This document shows, piece after piece, positions 25,113 through 34,615 of a stretch of DNA of 64,000 bases. The position numbers and the translations under genes are program-made. Numbering within the stretch: position 1 is the first letter of the stretch; each line of letters begins with the position of its first letter. The DNA is from an uncultured Bacteroidales bacterium (GTDB lineage Bacteria > Bacteroidota > Bacteroidia > Bacteroidales > UBA932), in assembly GCA_944323825.1 (NCBI GenBank), contig CALUTY010000008.1, positions 1 to 64,000 of the forward strand. The letters run 5' to 3'. A model generated the notes under the pieces. That model was not told where the DNA came from. It made no database searches and saw only the letters and a program-made list of their open reading frames with translations.

Positions 25113-26522
25113 TCAAGACCCGATCTGGACATCCACACCGCACGGATAAACCCTCCGCGGATCCCCGAACAGGGCACAACTTTCCGCCATCATCTTCAGA
25201 TCCGGCTCAAGCATATCTTCAAAGACAACCTTGCCGTTGACCATTATGGTCACAGGAGCAGAAAGGTCCACAAGATGACTGTCAAGATAGACCCTTATCC
25301 GGCCGGATGAAACATCGTCATATGATTTCTCGAATTTCATTTCAATGCCGTTTGCTGTCTCCACTGTCTCATAATGGACATTCCTTATGTCCAGACTGAC
25401 ATTATTTCCCTCTATCTCCATTTCATACACTGTCCTTGAGGAAGCATCCTGATTTGAGCGTTCCAATACCTGAAGATTGTAGAATCCGTCACGGTATCTC
25501 CCGTCCATCTCGAAATTCTCCCAGCAGAAATATTTCGGCCACGGATTCCTCTCATATCCTGCCAGCCACGGCGTGGTCCCGGAATAGTCAATGGAATGCC
25601 CGTAATGCGGAATAAGTTCTATCCAGTGCTTATAATATCCCGGATGCTTCTGTTCAAGCTTGTCAAACTCATCCTTTACATACCCGGTAAGCGTATTGCG
25701 GCCGAATCCGGCATCTTCCGCCCCTGTCCTGAGAGAGAAAGCGATATTGGCACAGTTCTCCGCAGGGGCATTTTTCAGAGGCTCACCTCCTGCCATCGGA
25801 CCTGCCCCGGCAAGATAATCCGCATAGAAGGATGCAAGGCGCTGTGAACCGTATCCGCCCTCTGAAATCCCGAAAAAGAACACCTTGTCCGGATCAGCAT
25901 CACCGCTGGCCAGAACCAGGCGCAGCAGCTTTTCCCAAGCCCATTGCTTCGACTTCTGCCACCACCTGTACCATTCTCCTGCATTCGGTATCTGCGGAAT
26001 GAAATACAGGGACGGGGCATCGTCAAATCCCCTGCACAATTCAAGGCCTGTGGCCCATTCCTGGATCCTGTCACCTGAACCATGCAGATAAAGGTACAGA
26101 GGCCAGCCGTCTTCCGGCCTGTCTCCTTTGGTTCCGAAATAATACTGCATATATGCATCGGGCTCCATATCTGACGGCAATATCCATCTTCCGGAGCGGC
26201 CAGAAGACAGTGGAGAAATATCTGCCAGCTTCACTTCGGAAAAGTCTTCATTTGCTTCTTTCCATATGTCCCAAACGGCAGCAATGTCATCCTCTACAGT
26301 TTCCCCGGACAAGACTGCACCGGCCGGGAACTCCGCCCCGCCGCCTTCAATCTTCGCAGAAAAATACTCCTTAAGTGCCTGACGGCAGGATACCTCCGTT
26401 CCGCCGCGGCCGGCATCCGCATCTTCATTATTGCCCGAGCCGGCACAAGATGAGACAATGAGGCAAAACGGTGCAAGGGCACACATAAGCAGGTCTGATT
26501 TCAAAATATTGGTCTTCATCAT
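25113..26522 (-). CDS. Lipoprotein alpha/beta hydrolase (esterase / prolyl-oligopeptidase-like)
   Basis: 469 residues; two adjacent ATG starts (26522, 26519). A lipoprotein signal ends VSSC (Cys26), so it faces the periplasm or surface. The oxyanion strand LYLYLHGSGD and the nucleophile elbow FFGISEGGYGSQ (Ser near residue 216) mark the hydrolase fold; a later PHYGHSIDY supplies the likely catalytic His. The C-terminal 90 residues form a beta-rich extra domain (VSLDIRNVHYETVE, PVTIMVNGKVVFEDM). Esterases of this design act on acetylated or feruloylated polysaccharide, but no sugar-specific neighbour supports a substrate. It has its own promoter inside the end of the upstream AraC gene, which may regulate it. 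Confidence 0.78.
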   Translation of the reverse strand: MMKTNILKSDLLMCALAPFCLIVSSCAGSGNNEDADAGRGGTEVSCRQALKEYFSAKIEGGGAEFPAGAVLSGETVEDDIAAVWDIWKEANEDFSEVKLADISPLSSGRSGRWILPSDMEPDAYMQYYFGTKGDRPEDGWPLYLYLHGSGDRIQEWATGLELCRGFDDAPSLYFIPQIPNAGEWYRWWQKSKQWAWEKLLRLVLASGDADPDKVFFFGISEGGYGSQRLASFYADYLAGAGPMAGGEPLKNAPAENCANIAFSLRTGAEDAGFGRNTLTGYVKDEFDKLEQKHPGYYKHWIELIPHYGHSIDYSGTTPWLAGYERNPWPKYFCWENFEMDGRYRDGFYNLQVLERSNQDASSRTVYEMEIEGNNVSLDIRNVHYETVETANGIEMKFEKSYDDVSSGRIRVYLDSHLVDLSAPVTIMVNGKVVFEDMLEPDLKMMAESCALFGDPRRVYPCGVDVQIGS

Positions 26523-26568
26523 TTTATATCATTAAAAAATCTTCTGTTCAATGTCTTCGTCAGATTGT

Positions 26569-26599
26569 CAAAGATACACCCGTCCTCAGGACAATCAAA
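26569..26599 (-). promoter_or_regulatory. Esterase promoter
   Basis: On the minus strand: TTTG (26596-26599), a 19-nt spacer, TATCTTTG (26569-26576). It overlaps the last codons of the AraC gene and starts transcription about 40 nt before the esterase ATG. Confidence 0.8.
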
Positions 26600-27512
26600 A
26601 TGTTCCGGACGAAGTCCGCATGCCCTGACCGCCCATCCTTTTCCGGTATTCAGCAGGAGACAGGCCGGTGTATTTCTTGAAAAATTTGGAAAAGGCGGCC
26701 TGGTCCGAAAAATGCAGGACATCGGCAATCTGCTGCACCAGCATGCCTTCATTCTGCAGAAGCTGCATGGACAGAGTGAGCAGTTCGTCCGCAATGATTT
26801 CATGGGGCGATTTCCCGGCAGCATCCTTGACCACCCTTGAAAGATGTTTCGGCGTCACGCACAGCTCCTTTGCATAAAATGAGACTTCACGCGTCTTATG
26901 GAGGTTTTTCCACACCAGATCCATGAATCCGGCCATCAGGAGGTCACTTTTCTTCAGATCTCCTACGGGAGCATCATTGCCGCTGCCGTACCTTTCAATC
27001 ATAATATTGTTCAGCTCCAGCATAAGCCCCTTGAGATACAGGCGCACCAGATCTTCGCGGTACCGGTGCCTCAGATTGCCCAGAGCTTCTTCAAGAAGCC
27101 CGGCCTGCCGCAGCAACACAGCCGCCTCGGAAGGAGAAAGTTTCATGACAGGCTCCGTAAGTATCCTGAGAATATAATTATGGAGCACCGGGGGAACGCC
27201 CTGCATTGAATCCAGTATGAATTTCCTCGTAGTGAAGATGCAGCACAATTCCGCATCCGGACTCATGCTGCTGAACCCCACATCCGTACCCTCAAGCACA
27301 TTCAGAAAATCATTTTTCTCAAGATTGAAAGTCTTTCCGTTCACCTGTATCACAGATGTCCCCGCACCGGCAATGGCCATCAGACGGCAACCGATGGAAA
27401 GATGGCCGTCAAGCAGATGAAGATCATTTTCCCTGAAAAGCACCATTCTGTCGGCAAGCTTTTTCGATTCATCTGCAAAATTGGCAATTTGGTTCAATAT
27501 TATATGTCTCAT
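26595..27512 (-). CDS. AraC family regulator of the RND efflux locus
   Basis: 305 residues from the ATG at 27512; the frame extends to 27557, but the upstream part overlaps an operator-like repeat. Cupin-like N-terminal domain (VIQVNGKTFNLEKNDFLNVLEG), then the AraC double HTH: EVSFYAKELCVTPKHLSRVVK and VQQIADVLHFSDQAAFSKFFK, ending GLSPAEYRKRMG. It is divergent from the RND operon, 182 bp between starts, with four copies of a TTTTGxACAAAT-like motif in that interval. It probably senses a toxic compound and controls the pump and itself. Confidence 0.9.
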   Translation of the reverse strand: MRHIILNQIANFADESKKLADRMVLFRENDLHLLDGHLSIGCRLMAIAGAGTSVIQVNGKTFNLEKNDFLNVLEGTDVGFSSMSPDAELCCIFTTRKFILDSMQGVPPVLHNYILRILTEPVMKLSPSEAAVLLRQAGLLEEALGNLRHRYREDLVRLYLKGLMLELNNIMIERYGSGNDAPVGDLKKSDLLMAGFMDLVWKNLHKTREVSFYAKELCVTPKHLSRVVKDAAGKSPHEIIADELLTLSMQLLQNEGMLVQQIADVLHFSDQAAFSKFFKKYTGLSPAEYRKRMGGQGMRTSSGTF

Positions 27513-27515
27513 TGT

Positions 27516-27631
27516 CTTTTGGCACAATTTCTGCGTATGAATGTCGCATTTTGACAAATCGGCAATATATAAATGGGTCTGTCGATATCAATGCGAATTT
27601 TGGACAAATTTAAAAGAAAATTGCACAAGTC
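27516..27631. promoter_or_regulatory. Four operator-like repeats in the AraC/RND divergent region
   Basis: Related words lie at about 27517-27529 (TTTTGGCACAATT), 27548-27560 (TTTTGACAAATC), 27597-27609 (TTTTGGACAAATT) and 27619-27631 (ATTGCACAAGTC). Direct repeats of this size are the usual AraC binding sites. Confidence 0.5.
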
Positions 27632-27649
27632 AAAAGAAAAACTATGTCA

Positions 27650-27657
27650 TAATTTTG
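27650..27657 (+). promoter_or_regulatory. RND operon -7 element
   Basis: TAATTTTG, 38 nt before the adaptor ATG; no TTTG at 19-nt spacing. The operator-like repeats end 18 nt upstream, a position suited to activation. Confidence 0.6.
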
Positions 27658-27694
27658 TGCCCGCATTTTTAGTTAGGAAAAACATATAGAAGAA

Positions 27695-28825
27695 ATGAAA
27701 GGTTTAAATGTTATCACAATCGGCCTGTGCCTGTTCCTCGGCATGACATCATGCAAGCAGCAGGCAGCGATGCAGCCGACAGCCGGCACTTATCCGCTTA
27801 TCACGCTGGCACCGGAAGACAGAACCCTCACAGTAAGCTATACTGCTGTGATTGAAGGAAAGCAGGATGTGGAAATCAGACCCCAGGTTTCCGGATTCGT
27901 GACCGACGTCCTTGTCAAGGAGGGCGCAAAAGTAAAAAAAGGCGAGACACTTTTCATAATCGACACAATACCTTACGCCGCATCTTACCAGCAGGCAAAG
28001 GCAGCGGTCGCCACAGCGGAAGCCCAGATGGCTACTGCAAAGCTCTCTCTCGAAGGTGACGAAGAGCTTTACAAGGAAAAGGTGATCTCCGACTTCCAGC
28101 TGCAGACCACCCGCAACAGCTATAACACGGCAGTAGCATCACTGGCACAGGCCAGGGCACAGGAAGCCAGCGCGGCAAACAACCTTTCCTTCGCAAAGGT
28201 GACAAGCCCAGTAAACGGCGTTGCAGGCATGACATCCATCAGGGTCGGAGCACTCGTTTCCGCAGCCACTACAGAGCTCATCAATGTGACCGACAATTCC
28301 CAGATGTATGTATATTTCTCACTTCCAGAGAAAGAGGTCCTCAGCCTGACAAGACAGTACGGGTCAATCGACAACACCGTAGCCGCCTATCCTCCGGTAT
28401 CACTGACTCTCAATGACGGAAGCCTCTACGAACAGGAAGGCAAGATCGACGTGATCAGCCGCATAGTGGACAAGTCCACCGGCACCGTCAGCCTCAGGGC
28501 AATCTTCGCAAATCCTGACGGCCGGCTCATGAGCGGAGGATCCGGAAAGATAAACATACCTTATGACAGGAAAGGCGTGATCGTGATTCCTCAGGAGGCC
28601 ACCTTCGAAATACAGGACAAGATCTTCACCTACAAAGTCATTGACGGCAAAGCCGTATCCACCCAGATCAAAGTGTTCAAGATCAATGACGGGAAGGAAT
28701 ATATCGTGGAAGAAGGGCTGAAGGAAGGGGATGTAATAGTAGCGAAAGGCGCCGGACTTCTCAGGGAAGGCACTCCTGTAGCAGCAGCTCCGGCAACTGA
28801 CGGCGCAACCAAACAAGGAGAATAA
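27695..28825 (+). CDS. RND efflux periplasmic adaptor subunit (AcrA/MexA type lipoprotein)
   Basis: 376 residues with lipobox MTSC (Cys20), so it is anchored by lipid in the inner membrane. Order: barrel-sandwich half (VEIRPQVSGFVTDVLVKEGAKVKKGETLFIID), a helical hairpin with coiled-coil pattern (YAASYQQAKAAVATAEAQMATAKLSL), the returning lipoyl half (NLSFAKVTSPVNGVAG), a beta-barrel domain and the membrane-proximal domain ending KGAGLLREGTPV. It joins the pump to the outer membrane channel. First gene of a three-gene operon, 2 nt before the pump. Confidence 0.93.
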   Translation: MKGLNVITIGLCLFLGMTSCKQQAAMQPTAGTYPLITLAPEDRTLTVSYTAVIEGKQDVEIRPQVSGFVTDVLVKEGAKVKKGETLFIIDTIPYAASYQQAKAAVATAEAQMATAKLSLEGDEELYKEKVISDFQLQTTRNSYNTAVASLAQARAQEASAANNLSFAKVTSPVNGVAGMTSIRVGALVSAATTELINVTDNSQMYVYFSLPEKEVLSLTRQYGSIDNTVAAYPPVSLTLNDGSLYEQEGKIDVISRIVDKSTGTVSLRAIFANPDGRLMSGGSGKINIPYDRKGVIVIPQEATFEIQDKIFTYKVIDGKAVSTQIKVFKINDGKEYIVEEGLKEGDVIVAKGAGLLREGTPVAAAPATDGATKQGE

Positions 28826-28827
28826 CC

Positions 28828-31800
28828 ATGAATCTTAAGACATTTATCGACAGGCCGATATTGTCTCTTGTCATATCGGTCTTCATAGTGATGGTGGGGT
28901 TGATCGGACTTGCCGTGCTCCCTATCGAGCAATATCCGGACATAGCACCGCCTACCATCAGGGTGAGCACCACCTATAGCGGAGCCAACGCGGCCGCAGT
29001 GCAGAACAGTGTGATCGTACCGCTTGAGGAGGCGATCAACGGCGTGGAGAACATGACATACATGACATCCGAAGCCAGCAACACCGGAAGTGCCTCCATA
29101 TCGGTATATTTCAAGCAGGGCATAGATCCGGACATGGCGGCCGTGAATGTGCAGAACCGCGTGTCAAGGGCCCAGTCGCTCCTGCCGGCGGAAGTCACCC
29201 GTGTCGGAGTCGAGACCATGAAGCGCCAGAGCAGTACGCTGAAGGTATTCGCGCTTACAAGCCCGGACGGGACATACGATGAGACATTCCTCACCAACTA
29301 CCTGAGCATCAACATAAAGCCTGAAATCCAGCGTATCTCCGGAGTCGGAGAGGCCAATGTGATGGGAGGTGACTATGCCATGCGTATCTGGATGAAGCCT
29401 GACATCATGGCACAATATGAACTGCAGCCGAGCGACATCATAACTGCCCTTTCGGCACAGAACATAGAGGCATCCACAGGGTCGATAGGAGAAGACTCAA
29501 AAAATGTTTTCCAGTATACCTTGAAATACAGGGGGCGTCTGGAAACTGAAGGACAGTTCGGAGAGATAGTCCTCAAGGCCTATGACGACGGACGCACACT
29601 CAGACTGAAGGATGTGGCTGACATTACCCTCGGAGCCCAGACATATTCATACGAAGGGCGTGTAAAGGGAGCGCCTGGAGTGACGATGATGATCAACCAG
29701 ACCGCAGGCAGCAACGCGAACGAGATCATCAACGCCGTGGACGCATATCTTGCGGATGCAGCCAAGGACCTGCCTAAAGGGGTGGAATTCGTGGACATCA
29801 TGAGTACCAAGGACTTCCTTGATGCATCCATCCACGAGGTCATCAAGACCCTCCTTGAAGCCATCCTGCTCGTCGTGCTCGTCGTATATGTGTTCCTGCA
29901 GAATGTCAGGTCCACTATCATCCCGACAATAAGCATATTCGTAGCCCTCATCGGTACATTCGCATTCCTCGTGGTGGCGGGATTCTCCATCAACCTCCTC
30001 ACGCTCTTCGCGCTTGTGCTTGCAATCGGTACGATAGTCGATGACGCGATCATAGTGGTGGAAGCGGTGCAGGTAAAGTTTGACGAAGGCTACCAGTCAC
30101 CTTACAAGGCTGCCGTAGACGGTGTGTCAGGAGTGTCATCAGCCATCATCACCGCAACGCTCGTCTTCATGGCGGTGTTCATACCGGTGTCGTTCATGGG
30201 CGGTACTTCAGGAGTGTTCTACAAGCAGTTCGGTCTTACAATGGCCGTGTCCGTAGGCCTCTCCGCCATCAACTCCCTGACGCTTTCCCCTGCACTGTGC
30301 GCACTTCTTCTCAAGCCGAACGAAATCGTGGCTCCGGGAGAAAAGCCAAAGCAGTTCTCCACAAGATTCCGTATGGCATTTGAATCCGCATTCGGAAAAC
30401 TGGTGAAGAAATACAAGTTCGGAGCAGCCTTCTTCATAAGGAACAAATGGGTGACAGGACTTTGCCTTCTCGGTGCAATCGGACTGCTTTTCTATCTCAT
30501 GAGCACGACCAAGACCAGCCTTGTGCCGAACGAGGATACGGGTTCGCTCTTCATAAGCGTGGATGCACCGGCAGGAAGTACGCTCAACGAGACCAACAAG
30601 ATTCTCACCGAAATGCAGAAATGCATCGAAGACATCCCTGAGATCAGGACATTCAACCAGGTGGCAGGATTCTCGTTCGCCGGAAGCGGAGCATCGCACG
30701 GCATGATGATGATCAAGCTCCAGCCGTGGGACATGCGTCCTGACAAGGACCAGAGCAACACTGCGGTGATGAACAAGATATACGCCCGTACAGCCGGTAT
30801 CAAGAATGCGCAGATATTCATCTTCGCGCCGCCTATGATTTCTGGCTACGGTACCGGAAACAGCTTCAATGTCGACCTTCAGGACAGGTCCGGAAAGGGT
30901 ATAGAGGCCCTGTATGAAGTGACGCAGGATGTGATTGCGGCGTTGAACCAGAGACCGGAGATACAGATGGCATACACATCATTCAGCACGCAGTTCCCGC
31001 AATATACTGTCGATGTGGACGCGGCCAAATGTCTCCGTGCAGGAACGACTGCCGACCAGGTGCTCTCCGTGATGCAGGGATATCTCGGAAGCTACTACGC
31101 ATCCAACTTCAACAGATTCACCAAGCTGTACAGGGTAATCCTCCAGGCCAAGCCGGAAGACAGGGACAAGCTCCAGTCTCTTGACAACATCTATGTCAAG
31201 ACTGCCACCGGAATGGCTCCTGTAAGCCAGTTCGTGACACTGACGAAATCATACGGTGCAGAGATTCTGAACAGGTTCAACCTGTTCCCGTCAATCACCG
31301 TGATGGGAATGCCTAATGAAGGCTACAGCTCAGGAGATGTGATAAATGTGGTCGAGGAAGTGGCTGCCGAAACCCTGCCTACCGGATTCGGATACGAATT
31401 CTCCGGCATGACAAGGGAGGAGGCCCAGCTTGCAGAATCGCACACCACGACAATAATATACATCATCTGTATCATCTTCATATACCTCATCCTGTGCGGA
31501 CTTTACGAAAGCTTCTTCCTGCCTCTTGCGGTCATCTGCTCAGTTCCGTTCGGACTCATGGGAAGCTTCCTGTTCTCAAGATGGTGGGGCATAGAGAGCA
31601 ACATCTACATGCAGGTGGGTATCATCATGCTGATCGGACTTCTGTCCAAGACGGCCATCCTTATCACCGAATATGCCAGCGACAGGAGAAAACTCGGCAT
31701 GTCACTCAGCCTCTCTGCAGTATCGGCTGCAGGAGTACGTCTCAGGCCGATCCTCATGACTGTCATGACGATGATCTTCGGTATGCTGCCTCTGGTAGTG

Positions 31801-31965
31801 GCTTCAGGCGTAGGCGCGAACGGATACCGTTCCCTCGGTGTCGGAGTGGTCGGCGGTATGATTGTAGGAACAATCGCACTGCTTTTCATAACCCCTACAT
31901 TCTTTGTGATATTCCAGTACATTGAAGAAAAGGTGATGGGCAAACGAAAGGAGGACAGAGCATAA
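28828..31965 (+). CDS. RND efflux transporter, HAE-1 (AcrB) type
   Basis: 1045 residues, the size of AcrB. N-terminal FIDRPILSLVISVFIVMVGLIGLAVLPIEQYPDIAPP is the first helix and family signature. TM4 holds GTIVDDAIIVVEAV with the two Asp residues of proton relay, TM10 region has LIGLLSKTAILITEYA with the relay Lys, and two large periplasmic loops follow TM1 and TM7. HAE-1 pumps export hydrophobic drugs, bile acids and dyes using the proton gradient. Its stop shares one base with the next start (TAATG), so the channel is translationally coupled. Confidence 0.95.
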   Translation: MNLKTFIDRPILSLVISVFIVMVGLIGLAVLPIEQYPDIAPPTIRVSTTYSGANAAAVQNSVIVPLEEAINGVENMTYMTSEASNTGSASISVYFKQGIDPDMAAVNVQNRVSRAQSLLPAEVTRVGVETMKRQSSTLKVFALTSPDGTYDETFLTNYLSINIKPEIQRISGVGEANVMGGDYAMRIWMKPDIMAQYELQPSDIITALSAQNIEASTGSIGEDSKNVFQYTLKYRGRLETEGQFGEIVLKAYDDGRTLRLKDVADITLGAQTYSYEGRVKGAPGVTMMINQTAGSNANEIINAVDAYLADAAKDLPKGVEFVDIMSTKDFLDASIHEVIKTLLEAILLVVLVVYVFLQNVRSTIIPTISIFVALIGTFAFLVVAGFSINLLTLFALVLAIGTIVDDAIIVVEAVQVKFDEGYQSPYKAAVDGVSGVSSAIITATLVFMAVFIPVSFMGGTSGVFYKQFGLTMAVSVGLSAINSLTLSPALCALLLKPNEIVAPGEKPKQFSTRFRMAFESAFGKLVKKYKFGAAFFIRNKWVTGLCLLGAIGLLFYLMSTTKTSLVPNEDTGSLFISVDAPAGSTLNETNKILTEMQKCIEDIPEIRTFNQVAGFSFAGSGASHGMMMIKLQPWDMRPDKDQSNTAVMNKIYARTAGIKNAQIFIFAPPMISGYGTGNSFNVDLQDRSGKGIEALYEVTQDVIAALNQRPEIQMAYTSFSTQFPQYTVDVDAAKCLRAGTTADQVLSVMQGYLGSYYASNFNRFTKLYRVILQAKPEDRDKLQSLDNIYVKTATGMAPVSQFVTLTKSYGAEILNRFNLFPSITVMGMPNEGYSSGDVINVVEEVAAETLPTGFGYEFSGMTREEAQLAESHTTTIIYIICIIFIYLILCGLYESFFLPLAVICSVPFGLMGSFLFSRWWGIESNIYMQVGIIMLIGLLSKTAILITEYASDRRKLGMSLSLSAVSAAGVRLRPILMTVMTMIFGMLPLVVASGVGANGYRSLGVGVVGGMIVGTIALLFITPTFFVIFQYIEEKVMGKRKEDRA

Positions 31966-33380
31966 TGAAAAAGTCACTATATGCGGCTGCAGGGAAGATA
32001 TTCCTGATGTCAGCCATGATAACAATGATGAGCAGCTGCTCGATCTACCGCAAATACCACAGGCCTGAAGACCTGCCGACAGACAGTCTTTACCGTGCAG
32101 ACCTTGTGGACACCACCGGTTTTTCGACAGCAGAGGAAGACACCACTTCTCTCGGTTACCTGCCGTGGGAAGAAGTCTTCACCGACCCTGACCTCCAGGT
32201 ACTCATAAGGCAGGGACTTGAACACAATACGGACCTGCAGGCTGCAATCCTGAGCGTGGAACAGGCCAGAGCCCAGCTCATGGCATCCAGATGGGCATAT
32301 GTCCCTTCAATAAATCTGGCTCCACAGGGCGGGCTGAGCAGCATCGACGGAGGGAAAGCGACATGGACCTATAACGTGAACGGTTCAGTGAGCTGGGATG
32401 TGGACCTTTTCGGCTCGCTTCTCAACTCCAAACGCGGAGCCCAGGCGACACTGCTTCAGCAGGAGGCATACCGGCAGGCAGTAAGATCACAGATAATCGG
32501 GACCATTGCCACAAGCTACTATGCCCTGATGATGTATGATGAGCAGGTGGCCATCAGCGAGGAGAACATAGACATCTACACTGAACAGGTCAGGACCATG
32601 GAAGCCCAGCTGAAGACCGGAAGAATCACGGAGAATGCCGTGACGCAGGCAAGGGCCAACCTCTACGGTCTTGAGGCCTCATACGCAGATCTCAAGAGAC
32701 AGAGACAGGAAACCGAAAACTCGCTCTGCTCCCTCCTTGGACAGCCTTCCGGCACCATCACACGGGGAGAACTGGCAAAGCAGACTGTCCCGGACAATCT
32801 GACTGTGGGCGTTCCTCTCCAGCTTCTTTCCAACAGGCCTGATGTATATCAGGCGGAAATGGCTCTGGCAAGTGCCTATTACACCACCAACCAGGCCCGC
32901 TCTGCCTTTTATCCGAAAATCACCCTGTCAGGAAGCGCAGGATGGACCAACAGCCTCGGACAGGCCATAGTCAATCCTGGCGGATGGCTTCTTTCCGCCC
33001 TCGGGCAGCTGACACAGCCGATATTGAACAACGGTCAGCTCCGTGCCAACCTGCGTGTCAGCAAGGCTGCCGAAGAGATTGCAAGGCTCAACTACAGACA
33101 GGCTCTGCTGGATGCAGGCGAAGAGGTGAACAACGCCATCTATGCCATAGAAATCTATGACACGATGCTTGCAAAGCACAACTCACAGGTCACTGACCTT
33201 GAAAGGACGGTCGAAACTGCCGACCTGCTTTACAGGAAGTCCGCATCAGGCTCATACCTGGAACTTCTGACGGCAAGACAGTCACTGCTGAGCGCAAGGC
33301 TCAATATGGTATCTGACCAGTACATGAAACTGCAGGCTGTCGTAAGTCTGTACAGGGCACTGGGAGGCGGCAAAGAGTAA
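31965..33380 (+). CDS. Outer membrane efflux channel (OprM/TolC, NodT family lipoprotein)
   Basis: 471 residues; lipobox MSSC (Cys25). Two OEP repeats give the trimeric alpha-barrel: QVLIRQGLEHNTDLQAAILSVEQARAQL and VYQAEMALASAYYTTNQARSAFYPKITLSG, with the family signature LLSNRPDVYQAE. The strand PSINLAPQGGLSS... belongs to the outer membrane barrel. It is the last gene of the RND operon and is followed by a terminator at 33412. Confidence 0.95.
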   Translation: MKKSLYAAAGKIFLMSAMITMMSSCSIYRKYHRPEDLPTDSLYRADLVDTTGFSTAEEDTTSLGYLPWEEVFTDPDLQVLIRQGLEHNTDLQAAILSVEQARAQLMASRWAYVPSINLAPQGGLSSIDGGKATWTYNVNGSVSWDVDLFGSLLNSKRGAQATLLQQEAYRQAVRSQIIGTIATSYYALMMYDEQVAISEENIDIYTEQVRTMEAQLKTGRITENAVTQARANLYGLEASYADLKRQRQETENSLCSLLGQPSGTITRGELAKQTVPDNLTVGVPLQLLSNRPDVYQAEMALASAYYTTNQARSAFYPKITLSGSAGWTNSLGQAIVNPGGWLLSALGQLTQPILNNGQLRANLRVSKAAEEIARLNYRQALLDAGEEVNNAIYAIEIYDTMLAKHNSQVTDLERTVETADLLYRKSASGSYLELLTARQSLLSARLNMVSDQYMKLQAVVSLYRALGGGKE

Positions 33381-33411
33381 AGTTGCCGGACAAAATAATA
33401 ATCTTCTACAA

Positions 33412-33437
33412 GGATGGCCTGACGGTCATCCTTTTTT
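33412..33437 (+). terminator. RND operon terminator
   Basis: GGATGGCC/GGTCATCC stem (one G-T pair) with a TGAC loop, then six T. Confidence 0.9.
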
Positions 33438-33558
33438 ATTGCAATGAATAACAGACCAGACAGATGACTCTACTGCACCCGTAATGCAGCGAAGGTATTC
33501 GCATAATCAAAAAGGACTGGATGTATGGGTGATAGAGAGACTTTTGCAGAAGATTATC

Positions 33559-34464
33559 TCATCCCTGCTTGTCATTATAGACTTTGTAAAAGAGGCGGAG
33601 AAGAGGGTCTATAGGGCCGGAGGCGAACAGGCGGATGTTCGGGGCCGGAGCGGAGGAAGTTACAGACATGGTCTCTGAGAGGGACCCGGTCAAGTTTTCT
33701 GAAAGGGTTTCAGATACATTCCCGGAGGAGGAAGGGAGGATGGAGTCTGAGGACATGACATCAAGGAGATGCCGGGCGACAGCAGGAGCCGGATCTATGA
33801 CGGCAACGGAAGGGCCGGCGATCTTCCTGATGACATCCATGAGAAAAGGATAGTGGGTGCAGCCGAGGACAATGACATCAGCCCCGGCATCAAGAAGGGG
33901 CTGCAGGCTTGCCCTGACGACAGATTCTGCTTCGGGACCTGAGGTGTTCCCGCTCTCGACAAGTTCCACAAAGCCATCCCCCACATGCTCAACGACCCTG
34001 ACACCAGAGGCAAAACTATCCCTTGTACGGTGGTATTTCATGCCGCCGAGAGTCCCCGCTGTTGCAAGCACCCCGACGACACCGCTCCGCGTCTGCAAAG
34101 CCGCCGGCTTCACTGCAGGTTCCATACCTATGAACAGTACATGATCTCTGCGGCCGGAAGTCAGCTTCAAGACATGTCCGGCCACAACGGGATCCTCCTT
34201 GTATGAATATCCAGCCCTCAATGCGGATATCGCTGCAGCCGTCGCAGTATTGCACGCTACCACTATGATATCGGTGCCTTGAGAAAGCAGAAAGTCCGTA
34301 ATATGGCGCGAACGCTCAATGATAAGTTCCTGAGGCTTCTTGCCATACGGACAATATGCATTGTCGGACCAGTAGATATAGCTCTCCTCCGGAAGCATCC
34401 TGTAGATCTCCCTGAACACCGAAAGCCCGCCGGCTCCGGAATCAAATATGCCTATAGTCGCCAT
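33559..34464 (-). CDS. murI: Glutamate racemase with an internal insertion and C-terminal tail
   Basis: 301 residues, about 30 longer than usual. It makes D-glutamate for peptidoglycan. GIFDSGAGGLSVFREI, DNAYCPYGKK and the two catalytic cysteines in ACNTATAAAI and GCTHYPF are intact. Between the first Cys segment and IGMEPAVKPAA there is an insertion of roughly 17 residues (around GYSYKEDPVVAGHVLKLTSG) that is absent from typical MurI. The region after VIDPAPAVARHL ends in a Ser/Thr-rich low-complexity tail with repeated SETL/SETM words. Monocistronic, promoter at 34486. Confidence 0.93.
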   Translation of the reverse strand: MATIGIFDSGAGGLSVFREIYRMLPEESYIYWSDNAYCPYGKKPQELIIERSRHITDFLLSQGTDIIVVACNTATAAAISALRAGYSYKEDPVVAGHVLKLTSGRRDHVLFIGMEPAVKPAALQTRSGVVGVLATAGTLGGMKYHRTRDSFASGVRVVEHVGDGFVELVESGNTSGPEAESVVRASLQPLLDAGADVIVLGCTHYPFLMDVIRKIAGPSVAVIDPAPAVARHLLDVMSSDSILPSSSGNVSETLSENLTGSLSETMSVTSSAPAPNIRLFASGPIDPLLRLFYKVYNDKQG

Positions 34465-34485
34465 CTTGCCTTAATTCAGCGGAGA

Positions 34486-34493
34486 CAAATTTA
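34486..34493 (-). promoter_or_regulatory. murI -7 element
   Basis: Minus-strand TAAATTTG, 21 nt before the ATG, so the leader is only about 15 nt. No TTTG upstream. Confidence 0.6.
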
Positions 34494-34546
34494 GAAACTG
34501 TTTTCATTATTCTGAAAAAAAATCCCCACTGAAAAGAAAACGATAA

Positions 34547-34578
34547 GGGACATGGCTTTCAGAATCAAGCCACGTCCC
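34547..34578 (-). terminator. Terminator of the TonB receptor / beta-helix operon
   Basis: Minus strand: GGGACGTGGCTT (34578-34567) pairs with AAGCCATGTCCC (34558-34547), a 12-bp stem with one G-T pair, followed by a loose T-rich tract (TTATCGTTTTCTTTT). Confidence 0.8.
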
Positions 34579-34615
34579 AAGATGTTATGTTCGTGCTCTG
34601 AGAATTGCCGTGAAA

